64,000 nucleotides of DNA from Parasutterella muris. GTDB taxonomy: Bacteria; Pseudomonadota; Gammaproteobacteria; Burkholderiales; Burkholderiaceae_F. Numbering within the stretch: position 1 is the stretch's first letter; every line of letters begins with the position of its first letter. The notes under the pieces are model-generated. The model made no database searches and was not told the DNA's origin. It saw only the letters and a program-made list of their open reading frames with translations. This document shows, piece after piece, positions 39,125-48,332 of the stretch. Both the position numbers and the translations under genes were made by a program. The stretch is taken from NCBI RefSeq assembly GCF_009767915.1, contig NZ_WSRP01000014.1:1-64000 (forward strand). Reading direction: 5' to 3'.

Positions 39125-39964
39125 GTGAAAGAGTACAAGAGAGCGGATTTGCATATGCATTCGATTTTTTCTGACGGAGTACTGACTCCGGAGGAATTGG
39201 CTAAAAAAGCGTATGACAATGGTGTGGAGCTGATTTCGCTTACCGATCACGACGAAACGGCAGGTTTGGAAAGAATGAAAGACGCGGCTTCAGAGCTTGG
39301 TATGGACTTTGTGACCGGCTGTGAAGTCAGTACGGATTTCGCTCACGTGCCGATCCACATTGTGGGTCTGAATTTCGACCAAAAAAATGAAGCACTGCAG
39401 AACCTTCTCAAAGATATTCGGGCAAAACGTTTTAATCGCGCCCTCAAAATGGCAGAGAAGTTTGAAGAACTCGGACTGCACGGAGCTCTGGAGGGTGCTC
39501 GGGAGCAGGCGGCAAATTCCATGCTGCTCGCAAGGCCTCATTTTGCGGATTGGCTGGTAAAAATCGGGAAGGCCGAAGATCGACAGGACGCTTTTCGCAA
39601 ATGGGTCGGCACCGGCAAACCGGCCTATGTGCCGAGAGAAACTACCCCGATCGCCGCGGCTGTCAGAGCAATATCGGATGCGGGCGGCATCACTGTCTTA
39701 GCGCATCCCGGACGCTACCCGCTCAAGAGGTGGGCATTTGATGAGATGTTTGCGCAGTTCACAGCCGCAGGCGGGAAAGCTTTTGAGGTGACGACAGGAA
39801 GTCATAAGCCCGGCCAGGCTGAAATTTACGCCAAGATGGCTGAGAAGCTGGGATTCTGGGTCTCCACGGGAAGTGATTTTCATTTTGAAGGTTCGCCTGC
39901 GCAGCTGGGGCTTCAGGGCGATCTCCCGTCCAATCTTGATCCGGTTTGGCGCCATTTCTCGTAG
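39125..39964 (+). CDS. rnm: PHP-domain phosphoesterase (RNase AM / nucleoside bisphosphate phosphatase type)
   Basis: 279 residues. Metal-binding PHP motifs: DLHMHSIFSDG with H10 and H12, SLTDHDE, GCEVST, RPHFADWL, LAHPGRYP and GSDFHFEG. The closest family is E. coli YciV (RNase AM, formerly TrpH), which hydrolyses 3',5'-nucleoside bisphosphates and trims RNA 5' ends. Start is GTG 39125, with AGAGG five bases before it. In many proteobacteria this gene stands near a yciO-type gene, as here (325 bases downstream). Confidence 0.88.
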   Translation: MKEYKRADLHMHSIFSDGVLTPEELAKKAYDNGVELISLTDHDETAGLERMKDAASELGMDFVTGCEVSTDFAHVPIHIVGLNFDQKNEALQNLLKDIRAKRFNRALKMAEKFEELGLHGALEGAREQAANSMLLARPHFADWLVKIGKAEDRQDAFRKWVGTGKPAYVPRETTPIAAAVRAISDAGGITVLAHPGRYPLKRWAFDEMFAQFTAAGGKAFEVTTGSHKPGQAEIYAKMAEKLGFWVSTGSDFHFEGSPAQLGLQGDLPSNLDPVWRHFS

Positions 39965-40289
39965 CTTCGAACGGTCAGGGCTGCCTGAACTCGTCCATGC
40001 ATCAAAAACATAAGATATCTCGGCACAGTCGGCGCCGGAAAGTCTGATCCTATTTCATCGGCTTCGTCTTTTTGTCTGTGAACTTTAGACGACGAAAATG
40101 CGCTGAAGAAATCCGCAAAGCAATGCGTCATAACAGGACCTAACGCTCTTGTCAGGGCAATATGAGAAATCTACAATGAATCCGCGTTTTGTCCGGCAGC
40201 AGACAAGGCAGGGCAATTATCAGGCAGGCCTCGAAGGATCGGGGATTTATACAAAGATTAATTAATAACGAATTCAATAGGAGTCAATC
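39965..40289. other. Intergenic region before the yciO-like gene
   Basis: 325 bases with no gene, no clear hairpin terminator and no convincing promoter. A frame at 40189-40515 runs out of frame through the next gene and is not credible. Confidence 0.5.
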
Positions 40290-40913
40290 ATGGGATATAT
40301 TCTTCAGGTTATGCCTGACAGTCCTCAGCCGCACCGAATTAATCAGGCAGCGGAGCTCCTCAGCCGCGGTCAGGTCGCGGCAGTTCCGACAGATACCGGA
40401 TTTTCTTTGGTGTGTCGTCTCGATGACAAAGAAGCACTGGATAAAATTAGAAAGATTCGTCAGCTTGGTGAAAAAAAACACTTTACGCTTCTGTGCGAAT
40501 CTCTCTCTCAGATGAGTCATCTCGCCAGAGTCAACAATACCGGTTACCGTATGGCAAAAAGCGTGACGCCGGGACCTTATACATTCATTTTGGAAGCGAC
40601 GCGCGAGGTGCCTCGCCGTCTCGCACATCCTTCAAAAAAAACAATCGGACTCAGAGTTCCATCAAATAAAGTACTTCATTCACTGCTGGAAAAAATCGGA
40701 GAGCCGCTTATCGGTACAACGGTGATCATGCCGGGGGAAGAAGAGGCGCTTTCCTCCGCTTGGGAAATTCAGGACCGTATCGGAGATCAGCTGGCATTTG
40801 TGCTCGACGACGGAAGCTCCGCAATCGGAGACACGACTGTAGTGGATCTTTCGGGCGACGCTCCGGAAATCGTTCGAGAGGGACTCGGAAGCGTCAAGGC
40901 GCTCGGTCTATAA
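40290..40913 (+). CDS. yciO: Sua5/YciO/YrdC family protein (YciO type)
   Basis: 207 residues. The fold of threonylcarbamoyl-AMP synthases: AAVPTDTGFSLVCRL for nucleotide binding, KHFTLLCESLSQMS, PGPYTFILEA and IGLRVPSN. The length and VPTDTG-type motif fit the YciO branch rather than TsaC proper, so it may or may not make threonylcarbamoyl-adenylate for tRNA t6A. AATAGGAG precedes ATG. It heads a run of same-strand genes with the site-2 protease and methyltransferase. Confidence 0.85.
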   Translation: MGYILQVMPDSPQPHRINQAAELLSRGQVAAVPTDTGFSLVCRLDDKEALDKIRKIRQLGEKKHFTLLCESLSQMSHLARVNNTGYRMAKSVTPGPYTFILEATREVPRRLAHPSKKTIGLRVPSNKVLHSLLEKIGEPLIGTTVIMPGEEEALSSAWEIQDRIGDQLAFVLDDGSSAIGDTTVVDLSGDAPEIVREGLGSVKALGL

Positions 40914-41005
40914 CCGCACATTTGCTAACAAAACAGAAGGCCGAGAGCGGACCGCAATTGATTAGAGTAAGAAATTACGAATAATTATTGGAATAAAGAA
41001 AAAAC

Positions 41006-41659
41006 ATGGATATTGCTTCAATCATTCAGACGATCACGGTGTACGCGATTCCTCTGATCTTTGCGATCACCATCCACGAGACGGCGCACGGCTATGTCGC
41101 CAGGATGTGCGGAGACCCAACTGCCTATATGCTCGGGCGTCTGACGCTCAATCCGATTAAACACATCGATCCGGTCGGAACCATTCTGGTTCCAGGCGCG
41201 CTTCTTATCATGAGCGCGGTCACCGGCATGAGCGGCATCATTTTCGGATGGGCAAAACCGGTTCCGATCAATTTCCGCAACCTGCGCAATCCGAAGACCG
41301 ATATGATTTGGGTCGCGGCGGCCGGCCCCGGCGCAAATCTTGTTCAGGCGGTTATTTGGGCGATTATTTTGAAGATTCTTTTTATTGCCGGCATTGACAG
41401 CGACTTTCTCGCGCAAATGTGTCTTGCCGGCGTGAGCTGCAATATCGTTCTGATGGCGCTGAATCTGATTCCGATTCCTCCGCTGGACGGAGGACGAATC
41501 GTAACAGGTCTGTTGCCTCCCGGAATGGCCTGGCAGTATTCAAGAATTGAGCCCTACGGAATGTATATTCTTTTTGCGCTGATTCTTACCGGCACGCTTT
41601 CTTTCTTCATGAGACCGTTCATGCACTTGGGAAGCTCCATTGTCAGACTTTTCCTGTGA
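41006..41659 (+). CDS. Site-2 protease family (M50B) membrane metalloprotease
   Basis: 217 residues, about six membrane helices. The zinc motif HETAH (H24, E25, H28) lies in the first helix, and the third-ligand motif is in NLIPIPPLDGGRIV. It is the short form without PDZ or CBS domains, of the RseP-unrelated group common beside yciO and trpS in betaproteobacteria. The substrate is unknown. About 90 bases after yciO and ten bases before the methyltransferase gene. Confidence 0.88.
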   Translation: MDIASIIQTITVYAIPLIFAITIHETAHGYVARMCGDPTAYMLGRLTLNPIKHIDPVGTILVPGALLIMSAVTGMSGIIFGWAKPVPINFRNLRNPKTDMIWVAAAGPGANLVQAVIWAIILKILFIAGIDSDFLAQMCLAGVSCNIVLMALNLIPIPPLDGGRIVTGLLPPGMAWQYSRIEPYGMYILFALILTGTLSFFMRPFMHLGSSIVRLFL

Positions 41660-41669
41660 GTAAAAAAAG

Positions 41670-42230
41670 ATGAAAGAGCCGTATATTCCGAGCGAACACT
41701 CGCTCAAAGGACTGAAGGGGGCCCCCTCCGAATGGGTGAAGCGTTTTATTCCGAAGCTGCCTAAAGGCGGCAGAGTTCTGGATCTGGCCTGCGGCTGCGG
41801 ACGCAACACGCGTCTTTTGGCCTCCTGCGGTTTTGAAGTGGTGGGCGCCGATATTGATGAGCGCTGCCGCCCCTACATCGAAGCAATCCCCGGGGCCGTT
41901 TTTGTTCAGGCCGACTTTGAGGGCAGCCCTTGGCCTTTTGAACCGAAAAGTTTTGACGCGGTTCTGGTGAGTTTCTATCTGGAGCGTCGTTTGTATCAGA
42001 ACCTCTTTGAGGTTTTGAAAGAAGACGGATTCCTGATCTACGAAACGTTCATGCTCCCTTATCCCGGATTTGACGGCAATCGCGCGAAGAACCCGGACTT
42101 TGTTCTGAAGCCGCTTGAGCTTATCGATGTGTACCGTGATCAGATGGAAATTCTTGCTTACGGACAGGAGTTAGGAGAAAAGGGGGACTGCTTCCAGCAG
42201 TTTTTAGCTCAAAAATCCCTCAGGTCCTAG
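41670..42230 (+). CDS. Class I SAM-dependent methyltransferase
   Basis: 186 residues. The SAM-binding motif I is VLDLACGCGRNTRLLA; VVGADID is the acidic motif; the FDAVLVSFYLER segment is motif IV. It resembles the small TehB/UbiE-like methyltransferases; the substrate is not evident. It begins ten bases after the protease gene and is likely co-transcribed with it. Confidence 0.8.
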   Translation: MKEPYIPSEHSLKGLKGAPSEWVKRFIPKLPKGGRVLDLACGCGRNTRLLASCGFEVVGADIDERCRPYIEAIPGAVFVQADFEGSPWPFEPKSFDAVLVSFYLERRLYQNLFEVLKEDGFLIYETFMLPYPGFDGNRAKNPDFVLKPLELIDVYRDQMEILAYGQELGEKGDCFQQFLAQKSLRS

Positions 42231-42324
42231 TGTTTTGCTCGCATAATCATTTTTAAAACAACGGATAGGCGTTCTTATTCGTTAAAATGGAGCAACTCAA
42301 TCTATCAAGTCTCAGGAGAGAAGA

Positions 42325-43206
42325 ATGATTAAAGGAAGTATTGTTGCACTTGTGACGCCGATGTTCGAAGACGGATCGATTGATTACGATTCCTATCGAA
42401 ATCTTATCGAGATGCACATTGCTGCCGGCACAAACGCGATTGTGGCGGTTGGTACCACCGGTGAGAGCCCGACGGTGGATTTTCCCGAACATAACGAGCT
42501 GATTCGCGTTGCGGTGGAAGCGGCGGCCGGTCGTATTCCTATTATCGCCGGTACCGGATCCAACTCCACGCGCGAAGCGATTGAATTAACCGAATATGCC
42601 GCAAGCGTCGGCGCGGCAGCCTCTCTTCAGGTTGTTCCTTATTACAACAAACCGACTCAGGAAGGTCTGTATCAGCATTTCAAAACAATCGCCGAAGCGG
42701 TTGATCTGCCGATGATTCTTTACAACGTACCGGGAAGAACCGTTGCGGATCTGAAAAACGACACCATCCTGCGTCTTGTCGAAGTTCCGGGCATTATTGG
42801 TGTCAAAGACGCGACCGGAGACTTGGCGCGTGCGGCAGATTTGATGAGCCGTCTTGCTAAAGACAAAGAATTTGCGATTTACAGCGGCAACGACGATTCC
42901 GCGCTTGCGCTGATGCTCATGGGCGGCAGCGGCGTGATTTCCGTCACCGCCAACGTCGCGCCTCGTCTGATGTCTGAGATGTGCGAGCTTGCTCTGCAGA
43001 ATGATGTGATGGGTGCCCGTGCGATCAACGACCGTCTGATGGCGCTCCATAAGGAACTCTTCTGCGAACCTAACCCGGTTGCTCCGAAGTGGGCGCTTCA
43101 GCGCATGGGTCTGATCCCGGGCGGTATTCGCCTTCCGCTGGTGCCGCTTTCACCGAGTAAGAGAGAGCAGGTTGAACGTGCGCTGCAGATCGGCGGCTGT
43201 ATTTAA
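42325..43206 (+). CDS. dapA: 4-hydroxy-tetrahydrodipicolinate synthase
   Basis: 293 residues. Condenses pyruvate and aspartate semialdehyde on the lysine/diaminopimelate pathway. The Schiff-base lysine is K161 (GVKDATGD) and the proton-relay tyrosine is Y133 (YNVPGRT), the same numbers as in E. coli; GTTGESPT is the substrate loop. CAGGAGAG lies before ATG 42325. It is followed by bamC, as in many betaproteobacteria and enterobacteria. Confidence 0.96.
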   Translation: MIKGSIVALVTPMFEDGSIDYDSYRNLIEMHIAAGTNAIVAVGTTGESPTVDFPEHNELIRVAVEAAAGRIPIIAGTGSNSTREAIELTEYAASVGAAASLQVVPYYNKPTQEGLYQHFKTIAEAVDLPMILYNVPGRTVADLKNDTILRLVEVPGIIGVKDATGDLARAADLMSRLAKDKEFAIYSGNDDSALALMLMGGSGVISVTANVAPRLMSEMCELALQNDVMGARAINDRLMALHKELFCEPNPVAPKWALQRMGLIPGGIRLPLVPLSPSKREQVERALQIGGCI

Positions 43207-43222
43207 TCGGTAAGTTTTTAAA

Positions 43223-43266
43223 TTAAGGCGGCATAGTCTAAAATGACCGCCTTAAATCAATTTTTG
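43223..43266 (+). terminator. Inverted repeat between dapA and bamC, possible partial terminator
   Basis: TTAAGGCGG (43223-43231) pairs with CCGCCTTAA (43247-43255) around a 15-base loop, followed by ATCAATTTTT. The loop contains TAAAAT, which could be a -10 box for bamC, so the repeat may be an operator instead. Confidence 0.4.
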
Positions 43267-43298
43267 TATCCCGACCAAGGGAAGATTTGGAGTTCAGA

Positions 43299-44474
43299 AT
43301 GGGCAGATTTCCTCTGCGAGCTTTAACCCTGGCTGTAGCGGCCGTATCGTTAACCGGCTGTCAGTATTTAGGTTCTAAATTTACTGACGAGAAGATTCAG
43401 TATGAAACCACTTCCAGCCGTGCGCCTTTAGAAGTTCCTCCGGATTTGTCTCAGATCCCGGTTGATGATCGCTTTACGGTTCCCGGCAAGCCTCAAGTTG
43501 TGACAGCGACACAGGTTGCGGATGTCGAGGAAGCCCGCAAGGCTGCTGCCGGAGTTCAGGCTGAAGTCGGCGCCGCTGCTCCGGTCCTGCCGAAGACAGT
43601 CATGACCAAGATCATTAAGGAAGACGGCCAGCGTTACCTGCAGGTCAATCTCCCGCCCGATCAGGTCTGGGAAAATGTTTTAGATTTCTGGCCTTCCGTC
43701 GGACTTCAGGTCGAACGTGAAGATCCGAGAGCAGGCGTGATGGAAACAAACTGGGCGGAAAACAAGGCTAATCTGCCGCAGGATATTATTCGTGCGACGC
43801 TTGGCAAGATCCTTGATACCGTGTATTCCACTGGCGAAAGAGATCGCTACCGCACCCGCTTGGAACGCAACGCCAACGGCGGAACTGATATTTATGTGAC
43901 GAACCGCCGCATGATCGAGGTTTATACCAACAGTTCCGAAGAACACACCGCTTGGCAGCCCGCTCCCGCAGATAAAGAGCTGGAAGCCGAAATGCTGACG
44001 CGTCTCTCGCTGCGTTTGGAAAACGACTACAACCCGAAACAGAAGACACGTGAAGAAATCGAAAAACAGCCTGCACTTCAGAAGGCACAGCCGGTTTATA
44101 TCAGCCGCGAAATCAGAGGCGCTGACGGCAAGACCGAGGCGCTTGAAGTTGATGAGCCGTTCGATCGCGCTTGGCGCAGAGTCGGTGTCGGTCTTGATCG
44201 AGTCGGTCTGACGATTGCCGACCGTGACAGAGCACAGGGCATTTACTTTATCCGCTACCTTGACCCGGATTACGAAGTTAAGAAGAGAAATGATGAAGGA
44301 CTGTTTGCTCGCTGGTTCGGAAAAGAAAAACCGATCGATGCTCCGCTGTATCGCGTATGTCTGACTTCCGACGGAGATAAGACAAAGGTTACGGCAATGC
44401 CCGACAGCGATAAGACAGATCCGCTGAGTACCTCTTCGAGAATCCTGAATCTGCTCCAGGAACAGATTCGCTAG
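43299..44474 (+). CDS. bamC: Outer membrane assembly lipoprotein BamC
   Basis: 391 residues. A lipoprotein signal with lipobox LTGC (cysteine about residue 22), then the conserved unstructured segment (EVPPDLSQIP, FTVPG) and two helix-grip domains, the second beginning near YISREIRG. BamC is part of the BAM complex that inserts beta-barrels. The start is ATG 43299: GGAG (43289-43292) lies six bases before it, while the in-frame TTG 43287 overlaps that SD. Confidence 0.9.
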   Translation: MGRFPLRALTLAVAAVSLTGCQYLGSKFTDEKIQYETTSSRAPLEVPPDLSQIPVDDRFTVPGKPQVVTATQVADVEEARKAAAGVQAEVGAAAPVLPKTVMTKIIKEDGQRYLQVNLPPDQVWENVLDFWPSVGLQVEREDPRAGVMETNWAENKANLPQDIIRATLGKILDTVYSTGERDRYRTRLERNANGGTDIYVTNRRMIEVYTNSSEEHTAWQPAPADKELEAEMLTRLSLRLENDYNPKQKTREEIEKQPALQKAQPVYISREIRGADGKTEALEVDEPFDRAWRRVGVGLDRVGLTIADRDRAQGIYFIRYLDPDYEVKKRNDEGLFARWFGKEKPIDAPLYRVCLTSDGDKTKVTAMPDSDKTDPLSTSSRILNLLQEQIR

Positions 44475-44492
44475 TCAGTTAATCAAAACACA

Positions 44493-44519
44493 AACCGGAT
44501 AAATGCTATCCGGTTTTTT
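44493..44519 (+). terminator. Intrinsic terminator of bamC
   Basis: AACCGGATA (44493-44501) pairs with TATCCGGTT (44507-44515) around a 5-base loop, then T5. Confidence 0.9.
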
Positions 44520-44532
44520 CTTAGGTGAAGCT

Positions 44533-45012
44533 ATGAGAAGAACCGACCGAGAAGTTACGGATATTGGAATAATCAAAGATGTCCTTGATCACTGCCAGGC
44601 GGTGACTTACGGCCTCTATGACGGCAAAGAGCCTTACTCCGTACCGATGTCCTTCGGCTATGAAATGACTGAAGACGGAAAAATGCGTTTTTACAGTCAC
44701 TGCGCTCATGAAGGCAGAAGACTCAGTATTCTGAGAAACGGACATGATCGTGCAGCTGTCAGCGCTTTCTGTGACGGCAAACTGTATCTCGATCCGGTGG
44801 TGGTCTGCCGCAGCGGATTTTCTTACCGCAGTTTCATGGGAAGCGGACGGCTCCGTATTGTAGAAGACGCTCAGGAAAAAGCGCACGGACTTAAAGTTGT
44901 CTTTAAGCATTATTCGGGTATTGAAGAAAACTTCACTGAAGAAATGACAGAGGCGGTTGAAGTTCTGTGCATGGAGCTTGAGAGTTTCTCCTGCAAAATT
45001 TGTGTGAAATAA
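44533..45012 (+). CDS. NimA-like pyridoxamine 5'-phosphate oxidase family protein
   Basis: 159 residues of the split-barrel flavin-binding fold: MRRTDREVTD at the N-terminus, YGLYDGKEPYSVPMSFGYE, FYSHCAHEGRR and SVMGSGRLRI-like (here FMGSGRLRIVED). These match the Nim/PNPOx-like group, some members of which reduce nitroimidazoles; the natural substrate is unknown and drug resistance cannot be assumed. ATG 44533 has AGGTGA before it; the in-frame start at 44503 lies inside the bamC terminator. Confidence 0.82.
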   Translation: MRRTDREVTDIGIIKDVLDHCQAVTYGLYDGKEPYSVPMSFGYEMTEDGKMRFYSHCAHEGRRLSILRNGHDRAAVSAFCDGKLYLDPVVVCRSGFSYRSFMGSGRLRIVEDAQEKAHGLKVVFKHYSGIEENFTEEMTEAVEVLCMELESFSCKICVK

Positions 45013-45095
45013 CCGATCTGAGCGGATTTTGCGCTGTCCTGCCGTTTTTAGGACGTAGGATAAGCCGATTGAAATACTGAGAAGAAGAGATAACT

Positions 45096-45617
45096 ATGGA
45101 ACAAACAACCATTGGTCCGGATACAGTTGCCTGGCTGCAGATCGATATGTTCGATCTCAAAGGCGAAGAAATTGAAAAAGGCCCCGCTGAAGGTATCCCG
45201 GTGCTTTTCGGACACGGCGATATTTTTCCGGCTCTGGAAAAAGCACTCCTGGGCAAGAAAGAAGGAGATGTTGTCAACGTTACGCTGGAGCCTGAAGACG
45301 CGTTTGGCGAGAGCGATCCGGAGCTGATTAAGGCGGTCCCGCTGAATCTTCTCGGTGACAACGTGGAAGAGGGGATGAGGCTTGAAGGTGTTCCCAACGA
45401 CCCGACAGACGAACATATTTATACGGTAATCGGAAGCGACGAGAACCGCGTTTATCTTGACGGCAACCATCCGCTTGCCGGATGGTCGCTCAAGTTCATC
45501 ATCAAGGTTTTGAAGGTTGAGAAAGCCACACCTGAGGAAGTCGAAGAAATGGAATCCTCGGAAATGATGCCGGACTTCCTTCAGGTCGCGGATGTGACGC
45601 GCAAAGATATCGAATAA
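45096..45617 (+). CDS. FKBP-type peptidyl-prolyl isomerase, SlyD-like
   Basis: 173 residues. The FKBP core (FGHGDIFPALEKALLGKKEGD) is interrupted by the insert-in-flap domain (EPEDAFGESDPELI...), ending in VYLDGNHPLAGWSLKF, which is diagnostic of SlyD/FkpB proteins. Unlike E. coli SlyD it has no histidine/cysteine-rich metal tail; the C-terminus is acidic. It speeds proline isomerisation and acts as a chaperone. GAGAAG precedes ATG. It ends nine bases from the convergent mutS stop, leaving no room for a terminator between the two. Confidence 0.88.
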   Translation: MEQTTIGPDTVAWLQIDMFDLKGEEIEKGPAEGIPVLFGHGDIFPALEKALLGKKEGDVVNVTLEPEDAFGESDPELIKAVPLNLLGDNVEEGMRLEGVPNDPTDEHIYTVIGSDENRVYLDGNHPLAGWSLKFIIKVLKVEKATPEEVEEMESSEMMPDFLQVADVTRKDIE

Positions 45618-45626
45618 GGTCTCGAT

Positions 45627-48257
45627 TTATCGGAACTGTTTCGCGGTTTTCTGAAGCTCAGCAAGCGCTTCCCAAGCCTGACGCGGCGATAAATCATCCA
45701 GATCGATATCTTCGATCTTATCAAGGAGCTCATTGAGCTCCGTTTCTTTTTCCGCAGCCTGCTCGAACTGAGGTTCAGCCGGTGCGCAGAACAAGTCGAG
45801 CTGCCGATCATCGGTCTGAGCGGCCCTCTCTTCCAATTTTTCTAAAACTTTTGATGCGCCGCGAATGACATTTCTCGGAATTCCGGCAAGTTTTGCCACA
45901 GCGATGCCGTAGCTCTGGTTAGCGGCTCCTTCACGGATTTCGTGCAGAAATACGATGTCGCGGTTGGTTTCTGTAGCCGCGACGTGCATGTTGACAACGT
46001 TCGGCACGGTTTTTTCCAGCTGCGTCAGCTCGAAATAATGCGTCGCAAAAAGCGTGAAGCACTGACGATTGACGGCCAGATCCTCAGCAATGGCGGCGGC
46101 AAGCGACAAACCGTCAAAAGTCGATGTGCCTCGGCCCACTTCATCCATCAGCACAAGACTGCGATCCGTCGCCTGACGAAGAATAGAAGCGGTTTCGGTC
46201 ATCTCCACCATGAATGTCGAGAGTCCGCGCACTAAGTCGTCGGCCGCGCCGATGCGTGTCAGAATCTTATCAATCGGTCCGATCTCAGCATAATCCGCAG
46301 GCACAAAGCTTCCGCTGTAGGCAAGCAGCACAATCAGCGCGATAGAGCGCATATAGGTTGATTTACCGCCCATGTTCGGACCGGTGATGATGTGCAGCTT
46401 TCTCTGTGCGGACAGCTCGCAGTCATTAGGCACGTAGTTCTCAATGGTGCGTTCCACCACTGGGTGTCTGGCGCCTTTGATATCGATGCCGGGATTGAGT
46501 GTGAATTCAGGCTTCACCCAGCGATAAAGGTCGGCGTGTGTCGCAAGCGACGAGAGCGCGTCAAGAACACTCACCGCGTGCGCGGACTCAAAGAGTTCGG
46601 TGACGTACTTTTTGCACTCTTCAACGACTTCATCGAAAAGCTGCTTTTCAAGCGCTTTTGAACGCTCTTCGGCGCTGACCGCTTTATCCTCAAATTCTTT
46701 TAATTCGGGCGTGATGTAGCGTTCAACGTTTTTCAGCGTCTGACGTCTTCGGTAGTTGTCGGGTACTTTATCGATCTGTGCCTTAGAGACTTCGATAAAG
46801 TAGCCGTGAACCGAGTTAAACTCCACACGCAGAGTAGGGATCCCGGTTCTTTCCTTTTCTTTGGCTTCATATTCGACAAGGAATTTGCCGCCGTGATCTT
46901 TGATTGCTCGAAGGTCGTCAAGCTCTGCGCTGTAGCCTTCGGCGATGACGCCCCCGTCCCGGATAAACGTATTGGGTTCTTTTTTGATTGACTTGTCGAG
47001 CAGATCGTAGAGACTCTGAGGAAGCGGCAGTTTCTCAGCGGTGTTCGCAAGCAGCGGCGCGGCAAGTTTCTGAATATTCTCCGTCAGGACATTTAGAGAC
47101 GGGATGCAGTCTCTGAGAGAGGCGAGCTCACGCGGCTTGACGCTCGATAGCGCGATTCGTGTCGCGGTTCTTTCAAAATCCGGTATGGACTTTAAGAAGT
47201 CCTGAATATTTTCCAATTCAGGCATCGACTCAAGCAGAATTTCGATCGCGTCGCTTCGAGCCGATGCGGTTTTCTGAGCGCTTGCCGGTGATGTGAGCCA
47301 TGAGAGCAGTCTTCTGCTGCCCATCGCGGTTTTGCAGTGATCCAGCGTCGAGAGCAGGGTATTGGTTTGTTCTCCCCGCAGCGTGCGGGAGATTTCCAGA
47401 TTGCGGCGGCTTGCCGCATCCAAACCGAGGTGCTCGCTGTCTGTTTCACGGACGATGCCGGTGATGTGCGTGAGCTCAGTACCCTGCGTTCCGCGGGCAT
47501 ACTCGGCGACAACGCCCGCCGCAGTGATTAAGAGATCAGAGTCGCTGATGCCGAAAGGCTCCAGGGTCGATGTTCCGAACTGCGACAGCAGCGTTTTTTC
47601 TGCCCGCACCCGATCAAAGTGCCAGTCGGGAAGCGCCGTCACGCTTCTGTCCGGAAAGACTCTTTCCGCGGTGTCCCTCATGGAATCGGGAATCAGGATT
47701 TCCGAGGGATTGATGCGTTCGATCTCGCTCATCAGCGCGCTTTCGTCGGTTTCGATCGCTTTGAAAACGCCTGAAGAAATAATCATCCAGGACAGACCGA
47801 TCTTGCCTTTTTTCCCGGAAGCATAGAGAGCCAGAAGACAGCTTTCGCTTCTCTCGCTCAGAAGGCTTTCATCGGTAAGGGTTCCGGGCGTAATCGTGCG
47901 GACCAGTTTCCGATCCATAGTGCCCTTGCCCGGTACGCCGATTTGTTCGCAGATGCCGACGCTGAAGCCCTGATTTACGAGGCGAAGCAGGTACTGATCA
48001 AGAGTTGTATACGGAATGCCCGCCATCGGAATGCGCGCTCCGCTCACGAGCGCGCTTCTTGAAGTCAGTGTCAGCCCGAGCGTGCGGTGCACGGTTTCCG
48101 CATCGTCAAAAAACGTTTCGTAAAAATCCCCCATGCGATAGAGAATGAGCAGTCCGGGGTTGGCCTGCTTAATTTCGACGAACTGTCTCATCGCCGGTGT
48201 GAAGCTGAGCAGCTGGTTTTCGTCAATATCTTCGAATCGGATGGACTGAGCGGACAT
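45627..48257 (-). CDS. mutS: DNA mismatch repair protein MutS
   Basis: 876 residues (E. coli 853). Mismatch recognition residues F45-Y46-E47 are in MGDFYETFF. The connector, lever and clamp domains follow, then the ATPase with Walker A GPNMGGKST (626-634), Walker B LVLMDEVGRGTSTFDG and FATHYFEL. A C-terminal segment resembling the MutS tetramerisation region (DIDLDDLSPRQAWEAL) is present. mutL is not in the window. No clear SD is visible before ATG 48257. Confidence 0.97.
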   Translation of the reverse strand: MSAQSIRFEDIDENQLLSFTPAMRQFVEIKQANPGLLILYRMGDFYETFFDDAETVHRTLGLTLTSRSALVSGARIPMAGIPYTTLDQYLLRLVNQGFSVGICEQIGVPGKGTMDRKLVRTITPGTLTDESLLSERSESCLLALYASGKKGKIGLSWMIISSGVFKAIETDESALMSEIERINPSEILIPDSMRDTAERVFPDRSVTALPDWHFDRVRAEKTLLSQFGTSTLEPFGISDSDLLITAAGVVAEYARGTQGTELTHITGIVRETDSEHLGLDAASRRNLEISRTLRGEQTNTLLSTLDHCKTAMGSRRLLSWLTSPASAQKTASARSDAIEILLESMPELENIQDFLKSIPDFERTATRIALSSVKPRELASLRDCIPSLNVLTENIQKLAAPLLANTAEKLPLPQSLYDLLDKSIKKEPNTFIRDGGVIAEGYSAELDDLRAIKDHGGKFLVEYEAKEKERTGIPTLRVEFNSVHGYFIEVSKAQIDKVPDNYRRRQTLKNVERYITPELKEFEDKAVSAEERSKALEKQLFDEVVEECKKYVTELFESAHAVSVLDALSSLATHADLYRWVKPEFTLNPGIDIKGARHPVVERTIENYVPNDCELSAQRKLHIITGPNMGGKSTYMRSIALIVLLAYSGSFVPADYAEIGPIDKILTRIGAADDLVRGLSTFMVEMTETASILRQATDRSLVLMDEVGRGTSTFDGLSLAAAIAEDLAVNRQCFTLFATHYFELTQLEKTVPNVVNMHVAATETNRDIVFLHEIREGAANQSYGIAVAKLAGIPRNVIRGASKVLEKLEERAAQTDDRQLDLFCAPAEPQFEQAAEKETELNELLDKIEDIDLDDLSPRQAWEALAELQKTAKQFR

Positions 48258-48281
48258 ATGAAACGTCTCTCTGAATAAACA

Positions 48282-48311
48282 AAGAACCTTCTAATACTGC
48301 AGAAGGTTCTT
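48282..48311 (-). terminator. Terminator-like hairpin between suhB and mutS
   Basis: AAGAACCTTCT (48282-48292) pairs with AGAAGGTTCTT (48301-48311), an 11-bp perfect stem with an 8-base loop. On the minus strand it is followed by TTGTTTATT, a weak T tract, so suhB transcripts may end here or read through into mutS. Confidence 0.6.
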
Positions 48312-48332
48312 GATAAATGCAAATAAAAAAAA

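Noticed and set aside
40189-40515. Plus-strand frame of 108 codons overlapping yciO
   Set aside because: More than two thirds of it runs out of frame through the clear yciO gene.
44533-45012. Calling this a nitroimidazole resistance gene
   Set aside because: The fold is right, but many family members have other or unknown roles and no sequence feature proves drug reduction.
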